Of a stretch of DNA of 64,000 nt, positions 8,369 through 16,772 are shown in pieces (the first letter of the stretch is position 1; each line of letters opens with the position of its first letter). Origin of the DNA: Haloferax mediterranei ATCC 33500 (lineage in GTDB: Archaea > Halobacteriota > Halobacteria > Halobacteriales > Haloferacaceae); assembly GCF_000306765.2 (NCBI RefSeq), contig NC_017944.1, forward strand, positions 62,001-126,000, written 5' to 3'. The notes under the pieces are model-generated. The model worked only from the letters and a program-made list of their open reading frames with translations. It had not been told where the DNA came from and did no database searches. The translations under genes were made by a program, and so were the position numbers.

Positions 8369-9477
8369 AGCAAAGGCACATCAGAGTGGGTCCAATGACC
8401 CACACAGCAGGGACCGTCATTCGTTTCCCCCTCGACCGTTAACAGGAACATCTCTCTAAGAGTATATATTGATTGCCTATTACGAAACTCAAATAATATA
8501 AGGTAGTATAATTCCGTGCGTCACTCTCCACGTCAAACCCACTCTACCGCCACAAGGGAGAAGCACAGACGAGTGAGTCTGTTCCACTGTAATCGCACAT
8601 GAGTGATTCCCCACTGATCTCGACACCCGGTAGCTCCGAACTCGACGGGACAACCATCAGAACGAACGTGCGAGCCACCACCGCCTCGGAGTGGGGTGGC
8701 ATGGTCGCCGTTGCTGTCGGGTGGTCACCCGCGCGTGGATGTAGGTGTTTAGGACGAGAGCTCATCTCTTAATTGATTATTTCGTCTGAGTGTCAGAATA
8801 TGCGTGAAATACGTTGTTCTGAGACGGTGCCTCCACTTACAAAAGACAAATCGACCGCGTCATCAGACTTTCAGTGGGAAAACGAAGTTACTTGAGGCGT
8901 TGTATTACATGCATAGTGATGTAATTGTAAACTCTTGTTTCTAAGATGAATATAATTAGTAATCTGACGTAATGAGATTCGACATAACCTACATCGAATA
9001 CTCAAAAACTCTGAGAGCAGTGCTATCCGCCGTGCCAAGGATCTCTTTGAGCAACACCTCAAGTGTAGTCAAGATCTTAAAAAGATTCGAGCGTAGCGAC
9101 TCTGTTGAAATCCCCCTGGGTTAATACATCCGATGCGAAACTAGCCTCCCAACAAACGCAAGGCTGTGAGTGAGTTTCAACAGACCCGTCCGCGCTAGAA
9201 AAAGACACTCTGTGACACCCACTGACCTACGCACGACGTTTAGCTTGAAGTACTCCCACCCCACCACACTCGAAGAAACCGAATTTCGAGGAGTATCGTG
9301 AAATCGCTTGACTGGCCAAGTGAATTACCTGTTCTACAAACTGGAGCAGCTTCGTTTCACAGATTTTTGATGCCAGTTTCCAAAACCTTGGCCCACTAGC
9401 TCTCTTCAGTACAGTTCTCCGTGATTAGTATAACGTCTCCACACCTTCAGTGAGCGCTCAAAAACTACGGCAGGGGA
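8369..9477. other. AT-rich non-coding stretch with transposon-like debris
   Basis: About 1.1 kb without a convincing gene, starting an AT-rich island that runs to 11250. A 57-codon frame from ATG 8599 on the plus strand (MSDSPLISTPG...) is possible but weak. An inverted-repeat-ended segment at 9101-9184 looks like a small mobile element. The stretch 9230-9420 may be further debris, but I could not match it to a family. Confidence 0.5.
9101..9184. mobile_element. 84-bp segment bounded by 10-bp inverted repeats
   Basis: TCTGTTGAAA at 9101-9110 is matched by TTTCAACAGA at 9175-9184. Size and perfect terminal inverted repeats fit a MITE or the joined ends of a deleted insertion sequence. No transposase remains inside. 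The short length of the repeats limits confidence. Confidence 0.45.
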
Positions 9478-9891
9478 TTAGGATGGGTCAGTCCCGGCAA
9501 CCCTACTGAGGTCATTAATCACCACGACACTCGCTAGTATGAGCCCAAGAACTGACGCTGGAAATACACTGAGGAGCGGATTGGCACGATCAATGTATGG
9601 TCCAATGACAGCGTAGGTACTGGCGAGAACCGTGATCACTGAGACGATGAAAATCACCTGAGTATGCCAGTTTGGTCTTTCAGTAGTCGCAAGCCGAGAT
9701 ACCACCAGAATTGCCAAGAGTCCTATTGGAAGAGCTAACGTCCAAACCCCAACCCCTGCCAGCTCTATAACAGGTGGCCACGGGACATCCGGACCGAGTG
9801 CAACGAACGAGAATCCCATTGCCAGGATCGCTGCAGAGAGGATGATCTCTACACCTCTGCCATACTCGTGATATTGAGACTCAGAATTCAT
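9478..9891 (-). CDS. Four-helix membrane protein beside the halocin-like gene
   Basis: A 137-residue protein with four hydrophobic helices (approximately residues 15-32, 43-64, 78-98 and 108-126) and short loops. No family is recognised. It lies 34 bases downstream of the halocin C8-like precursor on the same strand, so an immunity or export role is plausible, but that is inferred from position only. The base composition is lower in GC than the flanking chromosome. Confidence 0.65.
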   Translation of the reverse strand: MNSESQYHEYGRGVEIILSAAILAMGFSFVALGPDVPWPPVIELAGVGVWTLALPIGLLAILVVSRLATTERPNWHTQVIFIVSVITVLASTYAVIGPYIDRANPLLSVFPASVLGLILASVVVINDLSRVAGTDPS

Positions 9892-9925
9892 GTGGTATAG
9901 GAAACACTTCGGGACGATTCAACAA

Positions 9926-10666
9926 CTATCTTCTGGAACATAAGGTGGGACGGGCCACAAAAAGTTCCGAGTGATGGCTGGATAGGGTTCCTCGAAGTAG
10001 TCGTGTCCGAAGACCGTACTCATCGACGATATATCGAAGACAGTCATATAGCCCTTCACCAAATGCCCAGCAACCCCAGTCAGTAATATGTTCCCTAACA
10101 ATTGACAGTCCACCATCGAAACATACAATAATGAGACAGGCAATGCCAACAGGGCCAGTAAGACTGGTGGCCAAGAAACAGTACCCACAATCAGCGTAGT
10201 CTGCGATACAAATAAACAGATCGTGTAGGTCTTCTGCTTTACATCCGGGGGGAGCAGCAGCAGGAGACACAACGTTCGACTTGGAAGGAGTCGATGTCGC
10301 TTGCTTAAAATCAGAGGGAGTATGTGTGGTAGAGTCGGTCACTTTCAAGCTAACCTCTGAATGACTCTTCTCAGTTGTTCCCTGCTGTTTCGTAAGTCCT
10401 ACAGAGCTTTTTTGCTTCACTGCGGTTATAGATTCGATTCTTCGTTCATCCCGGTTTGTATGGAGAAAATGGACCTCATCCAATTCGGGAATCAGTCCAA
10501 CTTGAGTGTTGTCTTCGTGGAAATCTGGACGGTCAATTGCTGCGAGGAATTCACGCTTTTCTGCGTTAGTTACATTCCGCTGAAGGAGAATCTCATTGTC
10601 CATCACAGCCAACCGAGCCTTGGTTCCCTGAGTCCAAGCATCATCTACACTAGGCACCCCATTCAT
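9926..10666 (-). pseudogene. Halocin C8-like precursor, second part (leader remainder plus Cys-rich peptide)
   Basis: This 246-residue frame continues the precursor begun by the gene at 10650-10961. Its first 150 residues correspond to the middle of a ProC8-type leader/immunity region. After an Ala/Pro stretch a Cys-rich hydrophobic domain begins (PGCKAED..., ICI, DCGYC, IACLIIVC, WGCW, YDC), the hallmark of the mature halocin C8 peptide, a membrane-active archaeal antimicrobial. The two parts are offset by one base at a run of four Cs (about 10657-10660), so a full precursor needs a frameshift. The last 35 residues look shifted again, since the alternative frame ending EDSC at 9919 is more haloarchaeal in composition. 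Confidence 0.65.
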
Positions 10667-10961
10667 CCAAGTAGAAACTCACGTCGATATTGTCATGTGT
10701 ATTCGCAAAGAGTTTACCGTAGTTGCTAGGGACTGCGACAGCGGACTCCCCATTTCCATAAATAGTAGCACTTTCACGATTCAACTCTAAGCCAGGAATC
10801 GAGTCCAATAGTTGGTTGACTTTTTCGTGGTTTAGAATTTTATTTAATTTAGATTTCTCTTCTTCAGTGGAAGCACTAACTTGTGGCGCAGTTGCGGACA
10901 AGGCCCCAATAGCAGCTATATTCTTCAGAATACCTCTTCGTTTTACTCTTTGTGAACTCAT
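10650..10961 (-). CDS. Halocin C8-like precursor, N-terminal part (Tat signal and start of leader)
   Basis: The product starts with a Tat-like signal (KRRGILKNIAAIGALSATA, cleavage probably after VSA), followed by about 70 residues resembling the beginning of the halocin C8 proprotein, and stops abruptly after LDEWGA. The next frame overlaps it by 17 bases and carries the rest of the precursor. In known ProC8 one reading frame encodes signal, immunity part and peptide together, so this is likely a split precursor. An in-frame ATG at 10985 is also possible. Confidence 0.65.
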   Translation of the reverse strand: MSSQRVKRRGILKNIAAIGALSATAPQVSASTEEEKSKLNKILNHEKVNQLLDSIPGLELNRESATIYGNGESAVAVPSNYGKLFANTHDNIDVSFYLDEWGA

Positions 10962-10985
10962 ATCTTCTTTATATTTTTCTACCAT

Positions 10986-11252
10986 TACCTACTTATCAAA
11001 AACACATAATATAAGCCATTTATTCTATCATATTATTTTCTAGATTAGAATTTGATTTGACATAGTTGAAATTCTGGACAACATATACAGGAATACGTTC
11101 ATTAATTATACAGTTAGCAGTTAGTGTGTGGTTCCTCTTGCATTAATATATTAAATATTGTTATATACAGCAAATTCTAACAATCAAATACAATGAACTA
11201 ATTGGCCTAACAATAGGTTTATTTTGCCAGAATTAGCATTCATACGGGATTG
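10986..11252. promoter_or_regulatory. AT-rich divergent promoter region of the halocin-like locus
   Basis: Some 270 bases of very AT-rich sequence separate the halocin-like precursor from the divergent membrane-protein gene. Several TATA-like runs are present (for example around 10970 and 11145-11170). I cannot assign a single start site. Confidence 0.4.
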
Positions 11253-11954
11253 ATGGATTTGCGGGTGGCGAATCATGACGAAGACGAGGCAGTAACAACG
11301 TGGACCGCGCAGATAGGTGGACTTCGGAAACTCCCACAGCGAATCGCATTCAACAGTATCGATTTCGGTCGCTTGTTATGGTGGACTGTATTCGCTGTTG
11401 TCCCTGCCGTTCTACTGGCCTTTGGTTCGCTTGTCAGTGACAAAGGCACCTATGCGTACCATATGTACTGTGCGTTTCTGATGACGGCGACCTTGCAGAG
11501 CTCAGAACGTTTCATCAGTATGACGGCTAAGCTCGATCAAGGGGCTGGAGAACTTGTGAGTACTTACCACATGGGAGAACCCACCCTGTTCCGCAGCGAC
11601 GAGGATGTGTCTACTTCGTTTGAAGACGTGGAGTCTGCCCGGTTTGTGACACTCGCTGACCAGACCGTAGTTCGGTTGTACTACCGGAATTCGTTCACCA
11701 ACAAGCCGACGGTATTTCTCGTCCCATCAGACATTGAAGACCAATTCCGTGAGTCACTCCGACAACACGACGTTTCGATTCGAGGGGAATCAGAGGAAGA
11801 TTCTACCGGTTGGGTGTGGGTGCGGTTCGTCATAACCGTCCTCTTGTTGGGTGTAATTCCGGTCAGCGCCGTATTTATCTGGCCCGTTGGTTCGTGGGTA
11901 TATGTGCTCGCTTTCATCATAAACTCGATTTTTATATTGAGACAGGGGTGGTGA
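11253..11954 (+). CDS. Membrane protein divergent from the halocin-like gene
   Basis: A 233-residue protein with two hydrophobic helices near residues 45-85, a soluble middle domain of about 100 residues, and two closely spaced C-terminal helices. The ATG at 11253 is preferred to the TTG one codon earlier. I do not recognise the family. The mid-domain pattern (FVTLADQTVVRLYYRNSF) suggests a small beta-rich domain like PH-type modules. Position next to a bacteriocin-like gene makes an immunity role possible but unproven. Confidence 0.65.
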   Translation: MDLRVANHDEDEAVTTWTAQIGGLRKLPQRIAFNSIDFGRLLWWTVFAVVPAVLLAFGSLVSDKGTYAYHMYCAFLMTATLQSSERFISMTAKLDQGAGELVSTYHMGEPTLFRSDEDVSTSFEDVESARFVTLADQTVVRLYYRNSFTNKPTVFLVPSDIEDQFRESLRQHDVSIRGESEEDSTGWVWVRFVITVLLLGVIPVSAVFIWPVGSWVYVLAFIINSIFILRQGW

Positions 11955-12493
11955 CTCCTACTAACCTATCTCAGTATTCTAGCTCTATCAGCCCCCTGCC
12001 TGTGGCAGTTTAAGCAGGTTGTGACTGCAGTTTCATTGAACGCAATCCATTTCACCTAAGCCGTCACAAACCACACCGGTGATTGCATTAGTCAGTATAC
12101 CCGCTGGTATCTGAATTTGAGACCCACTGTCTCCGGAGAAACCAAGTCAGAATGCAGATGACTCGCCATCAGGTTTGATTCAAGCTCGAAATCGTCGTTG
12201 GGAAGGAGGTTGCCGCTGGTGCGGTTACGGGTGCGATTCCTCCGAGTTGTGCCTCCACAGAAAGTCGGTGTTTGGCCTTTGACAAACCATCACCCTATGA
12301 TGGTTTTCAGAATGGCCCGCTACACGTGATTGAGTCTGCCCCGTACGCCGTCTTCTACTACATAATCGATAACTCGTCGATGGCCGTTCCAACAGCGAAC
12401 AATTATACTCACAAACAAACCTATTGAAGATATACACTCGGCGGAGTCTGCTAGCCGAACGCAGTCGTCGGCGGGGTCGGTCGTAGGGAATAC
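11955..12493. other. Intergenic region, no gene seen
   Basis: About 540 bases between the halocin-like island and the giant NTPase gene. Only short, interrupted frames occur. An AT-rich stretch near 12395-12440 may hold the NTPase promoter. Confidence 0.45.
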
Positions 12494-15400
12494 ATGGAAG
12501 ATACCATTCGAGAAGTCACACCTAGCGAACTGTGCGACGTAGTCGACCCGGGCGAGGTGACACTCGTCCTCGGGGCACCCAGCGTCGGAAAATCACATCA
12601 CTTGCGTCGGGTCGGCCCATCCGTTGAGCGGCTCGCAGCGACGAGAGACGTCGACGACGACGAACTCGTAATCGTCGACGATTTTGTCACGGCGGCGTTC
12701 GACCTGAGCGACGAAGACTGCTCGACCGACGGAGAGCCGTCCGGCATGAACGCCCTGTTCGCTCGTCCCGGTGGTGCAGTCCTCGTAACGCGGCCACGGA
12801 GCCTCGACTGGCTGTGCCAAAGTAGTCTCTCCGTGTCCAGTGACATCGTCGAGCGGGTCGATTCCGTGCTCGTGGTTCGAACGCCGCCAGCAGAGAGCAG
12901 CGATGCGATAGACGAGATCCGCGAGCACACCAGCCGCCGAAGTCTGCCTGGACTGAGTAACGAGGAGCGCTCGTCCATCGTCGAACGCGTCACCAACCCC
13001 AGCTACGACTTCGAGGACGAGCGACTCGGAGAACAGATCGGGACCGTCGAGGAAACCGTCACACCCGCAGCTTTCCTCTCGCTCTCGCAGTACGGGTCCG
13101 AAACGGTTCTCGTCGAACCCGATGTCAGGACGGTGGTCGGCGACTGTGATATCACGGTCGAACCACTGGGTGAGGCGACACTCGAACTCATCTCGTCGCT
13201 CCATCCACGTGCCGAGGAGGTCGGTTGTGACCCGGCTGCACTGTCGCCAGCGGTCGCCACCGCAATCGCTCTCGTCGCGAGTTCGCTCGCAGACGACGAC
13301 ACGGAGTGGTTCGAGCCGCTCGTTCGACATCGACCGCTGGCGGGGGCCGCCGAAGCGCTCGAAATCGCCTTCGATCTCCCACCGGGGACAATCGATCACC
13401 TTCGGGTGTTCGCGTCCGAGTCGATGCGGACGAGAATCGGCCAGCGGCTGGCGGCACAGCCCGAAACCGAGACAGCCATCGCCGAGGTGGGTGCCGCCTT
13501 CGAGGAGATCCGGGCCGGCATGCGAGCAGTGAGACCATCGCTGGACGAGATCGCGGTCGGACCCGACGAGTACGGCTCCGCTCCACTTGTCGGTGCCTGG
13601 CACTGGGAGGAACCAGAGACGTTACACGCGGCTGCAGCGGAGCGGGAGTTCCCGAACTCGGACGACGGCCTCGAAACGGACGACGGACCGGCCGGGGTCG
13701 ACGTCGACAAGGTCGTCGACGCACTCGATGGTGGGGTCGTCGTCCTCTCGGGACCGAAAGCGAGCGGAAAACGACGGCTCGCAGCGAACGTCGCCACGGA
13801 ACTCACGACGTGGGGGACGACAGTCAGACTCACCGACCTCAGCCGACCCGATCACATCAGGGTGGGCATCGACGCCACGCCGGACGCAGTCGTGGTCGCG
13901 ACCTACGGTGCCGAGCCGGCACGGATCACGAGCGAGGCGGGGATTCGGTCGCTGGTCGAGTGGGTCGCTGACGACACCTGTTCGGGTGCACTGCTCATCT
14001 GTGACGACGAGTTCCGCGAGCAGTTCGACGCTGTTGCCGACCGGACTGGCTGTGCCGACGTCGCCGCCTGGCGCGACCGAATCGAGTTCGAACTGGACGA
14101 CATCGAAGTCGCACCTGAACGGACGTCCCGAGCGGTCGCCGACGACCTCCTGTCCGCGATGGACTGGCCGGAAACCCGACGCCCGTCCCGTCTGACGCTC
14201 GACGTGGAGCGAATCACGGACCAGAGTACACTGGCGGCAATCGCTGGCATGCCCGACAAAGACCTCGACGCGGCGTTCGTGGGTCAAGTGCTCGCCGATG
14301 CCGTCACTGTCGTCGCGCGGACCGCGCGACCGAGTGCCGCAAAACAGTGGCTGGCACTGTTCGACGACCTCGTCGGGGACGTCGGGCTGAATCGGAGCGA
14401 CACCGACGGGGCCATCAGGTACCGGGGAGCGGTCTCCGGCACTGCCATGGCAGCAGTGGCGAGCGAAAACCCCACGACTGACGAGTGGGTCGAAGCCATT
14501 GCTGACTGTGCGGTCGCCCTCACGAACGAGACTGCGACTCCGCCCGGACGCGACTCCGTCGGCGGCGACCACGAACCGTTCGTGGGTGCATTCGCGAACG
14601 CTCTGTCAAGGCTCGCGTGGCCAACAGACGGCACGGGACCGAATCATGGCGCACTCGCGTGTGTCGACCAGGTCCTTCACAGAACGGTCGATGCGGGGGA
14701 AATCTCCGAGGAACCGGGACTGACGCTGCTCTGTCGCGTCTACGGCTCGATGACCGAGCGAATCATCGAGACCGTCGACGACACCACGGCGGCCGACGAT
14801 GCGCTCGCGCCGGTCGCCGCACTCGTCCAACAGGCGGCTGCAACCAACGAGGAGGGGTTCGCAGCGTTCGTCATCGGAAACAGTTTCGCGTCCACAATCG
14901 GGGCCGTGGCTGGCGCGGCGTGTCCACTCGGCGACCTCTCGACATGGGTGGACGCGCTCGGGTCCCAGGTCAGGGAGTCGGTCGCGTTCATGCAGCGCCA
15001 GGACAATCGAGCGGAGTTGCTCCGGCACGCCTACACTGGCGCACTCGGGTTCTGGGTATTCGAACACGAATGTCCCGACGACCGAATCGAGCCCTGGCTG
15101 GTGGCGGTCGGGGAGGACCTCTGCCGAACTGCGACGACCGCGGACCTCGACGACCCTGTGGCGTTCGTCGCCGAGATCTACGGGCAGGCCGTCCGGCACG
15201 TCGTCACAGCCCGCAACTTCGACCGTGCGGAACGGTTGTTCGGTGCGTGCGACCGGCTCGTCGACACCGTCGCGGCGTCGGACCTCGCTGCCGAGGAGTG
15301 GACGGTGCGTGCTGCTCTCCACGCGGCAGCCCTCGCGGCGTTTGCCAGCGTCGAGCAGAGCGTTGACGGCGTCAACGACGGGCCCTACGGCATCGGCGCG

Positions 15401-16717
15401 CTTCCGTTCTCTGACTCGCCACGATTCGAGGACTGGATCGAACTGTACGACGGGTCCGTGGCGCGGGGTGCGGCGGCCGAGACGGCCCATCGAGAGCGAT
15501 TCCTGACGGCGGCCTACCGCGGAGCGCTGTCCACCCGCGTACACGGATTCGACGACGACTCATCGTCCAAGAGTTCACGTCGGCGGGTACGCGACTCGGC
15601 GTCCGGAATCTCGCCACGCCGGGAGCGTGTCTGGTTCGAGGCGCTCACCGACCGCATCGAGACGGTGGCAGCCGCGGATGACCTGGTCACAGACCCAGTC
15701 GCGTTCCTAGATGGCGTCTTTGGCGATGCAGCAGTGAACTGGGCGGCAGACGGGGAGACAAGCCTCTCCGGGGAATGGATCACCTCGCTCGCCAGGTCCT
15801 TCCGTGAGTGCCGCTGGGAGATCGACGGGCCGACGAAGATGGAGTGGTTCGACGCCTTCGCGGAAGTGGATGCGGCGGTCCTCCAAACAGTAATGACACG
15901 GACCGATATCGGCAACCGGTCACACGACCGCTTGGTGCAGGCAGTACTCTCCCAGGTCGAAACCGGGGCGACGGCGGCGGATAACCCTCCACATCCCGTG
16001 AACTACGTCAGCTCCGTCTTCGGAACCGCACTCGCGCTCGCCGTCGAAGCCGAACCAGCGGAAGTCAGATTCGGCGTTACGGAGGTCCTCACCGCCGCCG
16101 AGGAACGGGCCGACTTCGAGTGGGTCGGCATCGAGCGGGCCGGTATCTTCGAACGGATCTATGCCCGGGCACTCGCTGTCGTCGGCCGCACCAACAGCGA
16201 CCACGCGAACGTGGAGGCGTGGCTGGATGTCGTCACCGAACGAATCGAGGCGACTGCAACGCGAGCGGTGCCCGAGAATCCAGCCGAATTCGTCGCGTCC
16301 GTCTATACGCGCGCCTACGTCGATACGGTCGAGGGCGACGCGACGGCGTGGCGGCAGCGCCTCGATGACGAACTCCGTGCGTTCGCCGCGAGTGCGAGCG
16401 TCGACGACCCTGCAGCGTTCCTGGAGGAAGTGTACGCCGACATCGTCGTGAAAGGGGTGAAAGGTGGCGAACCGTTCGAGCAGATCGAAGCCTACGTCGC
16501 CGCCGTCCGTGCGTCCATCGAAACCGCGGCCGACGCTGGCATCGTTCGGACCGACGACACGCTCGAACGGACGTTCACACGGTCGGCCGACGAACTCTCG
16601 ACCGCCAACCCACGTGCCAGCGCGGACTACGCCGCTCGACTCGACCACGGGCTTCGGGAAGTCGTGGGCGACGACCTCGCCGCGGCCGCCTTCGAATCCG
16701 ACGGGACGGCCGACTAG
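12494..16717 (+). CDS. Giant double P-loop NTPase with C-terminal alpha-repeats
   Basis: A 1407-residue acidic cytoplasmic protein. Two nucleotide-binding modules are visible: Walker A GAPSVGKSH at 27-35 with Walker B ELVIVDDF at 57-64, and Walker A GPKASGKRR at 420-428 with Walker B ALLICDDE at about 499-506. The first resembles STAND/AAA-type sensor ATPases. From about residue 640 the protein is helical, and near the C-terminus shows units of about 47 residues starting VNYVSSVFGTA, GIFERIYARA, AEFVASVYTRA and AAFLEEVYADI (about 1165, 1211, 1260, 1303). It faces a similar-sized repeat protein tail to tail. No family is recognised. The STAND-like layout would suit a sensor or signalling role, which is inference. 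Confidence 0.85.
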   Translation: MEDTIREVTPSELCDVVDPGEVTLVLGAPSVGKSHHLRRVGPSVERLAATRDVDDDELVIVDDFVTAAFDLSDEDCSTDGEPSGMNALFARPGGAVLVTRPRSLDWLCQSSLSVSSDIVERVDSVLVVRTPPAESSDAIDEIREHTSRRSLPGLSNEERSSIVERVTNPSYDFEDERLGEQIGTVEETVTPAAFLSLSQYGSETVLVEPDVRTVVGDCDITVEPLGEATLELISSLHPRAEEVGCDPAALSPAVATAIALVASSLADDDTEWFEPLVRHRPLAGAAEALEIAFDLPPGTIDHLRVFASESMRTRIGQRLAAQPETETAIAEVGAAFEEIRAGMRAVRPSLDEIAVGPDEYGSAPLVGAWHWEEPETLHAAAAEREFPNSDDGLETDDGPAGVDVDKVVDALDGGVVVLSGPKASGKRRLAANVATELTTWGTTVRLTDLSRPDHIRVGIDATPDAVVVATYGAEPARITSEAGIRSLVEWVADDTCSGALLICDDEFREQFDAVADRTGCADVAAWRDRIEFELDDIEVAPERTSRAVADDLLSAMDWPETRRPSRLTLDVERITDQSTLAAIAGMPDKDLDAAFVGQVLADAVTVVARTARPSAAKQWLALFDDLVGDVGLNRSDTDGAIRYRGAVSGTAMAAVASENPTTDEWVEAIADCAVALTNETATPPGRDSVGGDHEPFVGAFANALSRLAWPTDGTGPNHGALACVDQVLHRTVDAGEISEEPGLTLLCRVYGSMTERIIETVDDTTAADDALAPVAALVQQAAATNEEGFAAFVIGNSFASTIGAVAGAACPLGDLSTWVDALGSQVRESVAFMQRQDNRAELLRHAYTGALGFWVFEHECPDDRIEPWLVAVGEDLCRTATTADLDDPVAFVAEIYGQAVRHVVTARNFDRAERLFGACDRLVDTVAASDLAAEEWTVRAALHAAALAAFASVEQSVDGVNDGPYGIGALPFSDSPRFEDWIELYDGSVARGAAAETAHRERFLTAAYRGALSTRVHGFDDDSSSKSSRRRVRDSASGISPRRERVWFEALTDRIETVAAADDLVTDPVAFLDGVFGDAAVNWAADGETSLSGEWITSLARSFRECRWEIDGPTKMEWFDAFAEVDAAVLQTVMTRTDIGNRSHDRLVQAVLSQVETGATAADNPPHPVNYVSSVFGTALALAVEAEPAEVRFGVTEVLTAAEERADFEWVGIERAGIFERIYARALAVVGRTNSDHANVEAWLDVVTERIEATATRAVPENPAEFVASVYTRAYVDTVEGDATAWRQRLDDELRAFAASASVDDPAAFLEEVYADIVVKGVKGGEPFEQIEAYVAAVRASIETAADAGIVRTDDTLERTFTRSADELSTANPRASADYAARLDHGLREVVGDDLAAAAFESDGTAD

Positions 16718-16772
16718 ACTGTCTCCACAAACGCCGGGACTTTCGACACGAGAGGAACGGCCGTGGAAACGG

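Noticed and set aside
8871..9062. A 63-residue minus-strand frame in the AT-rich island
   Set aside because: Ser/Arg/Leu-rich with no haloarchaeal composition. It is a chance frame.
14606..15544. Minus-strand frame of 312 codons inside the double P-loop gene
   Set aside because: Arg/Gly-rich composition and no family features. It is a shadow of the GC-rich plus-strand gene.
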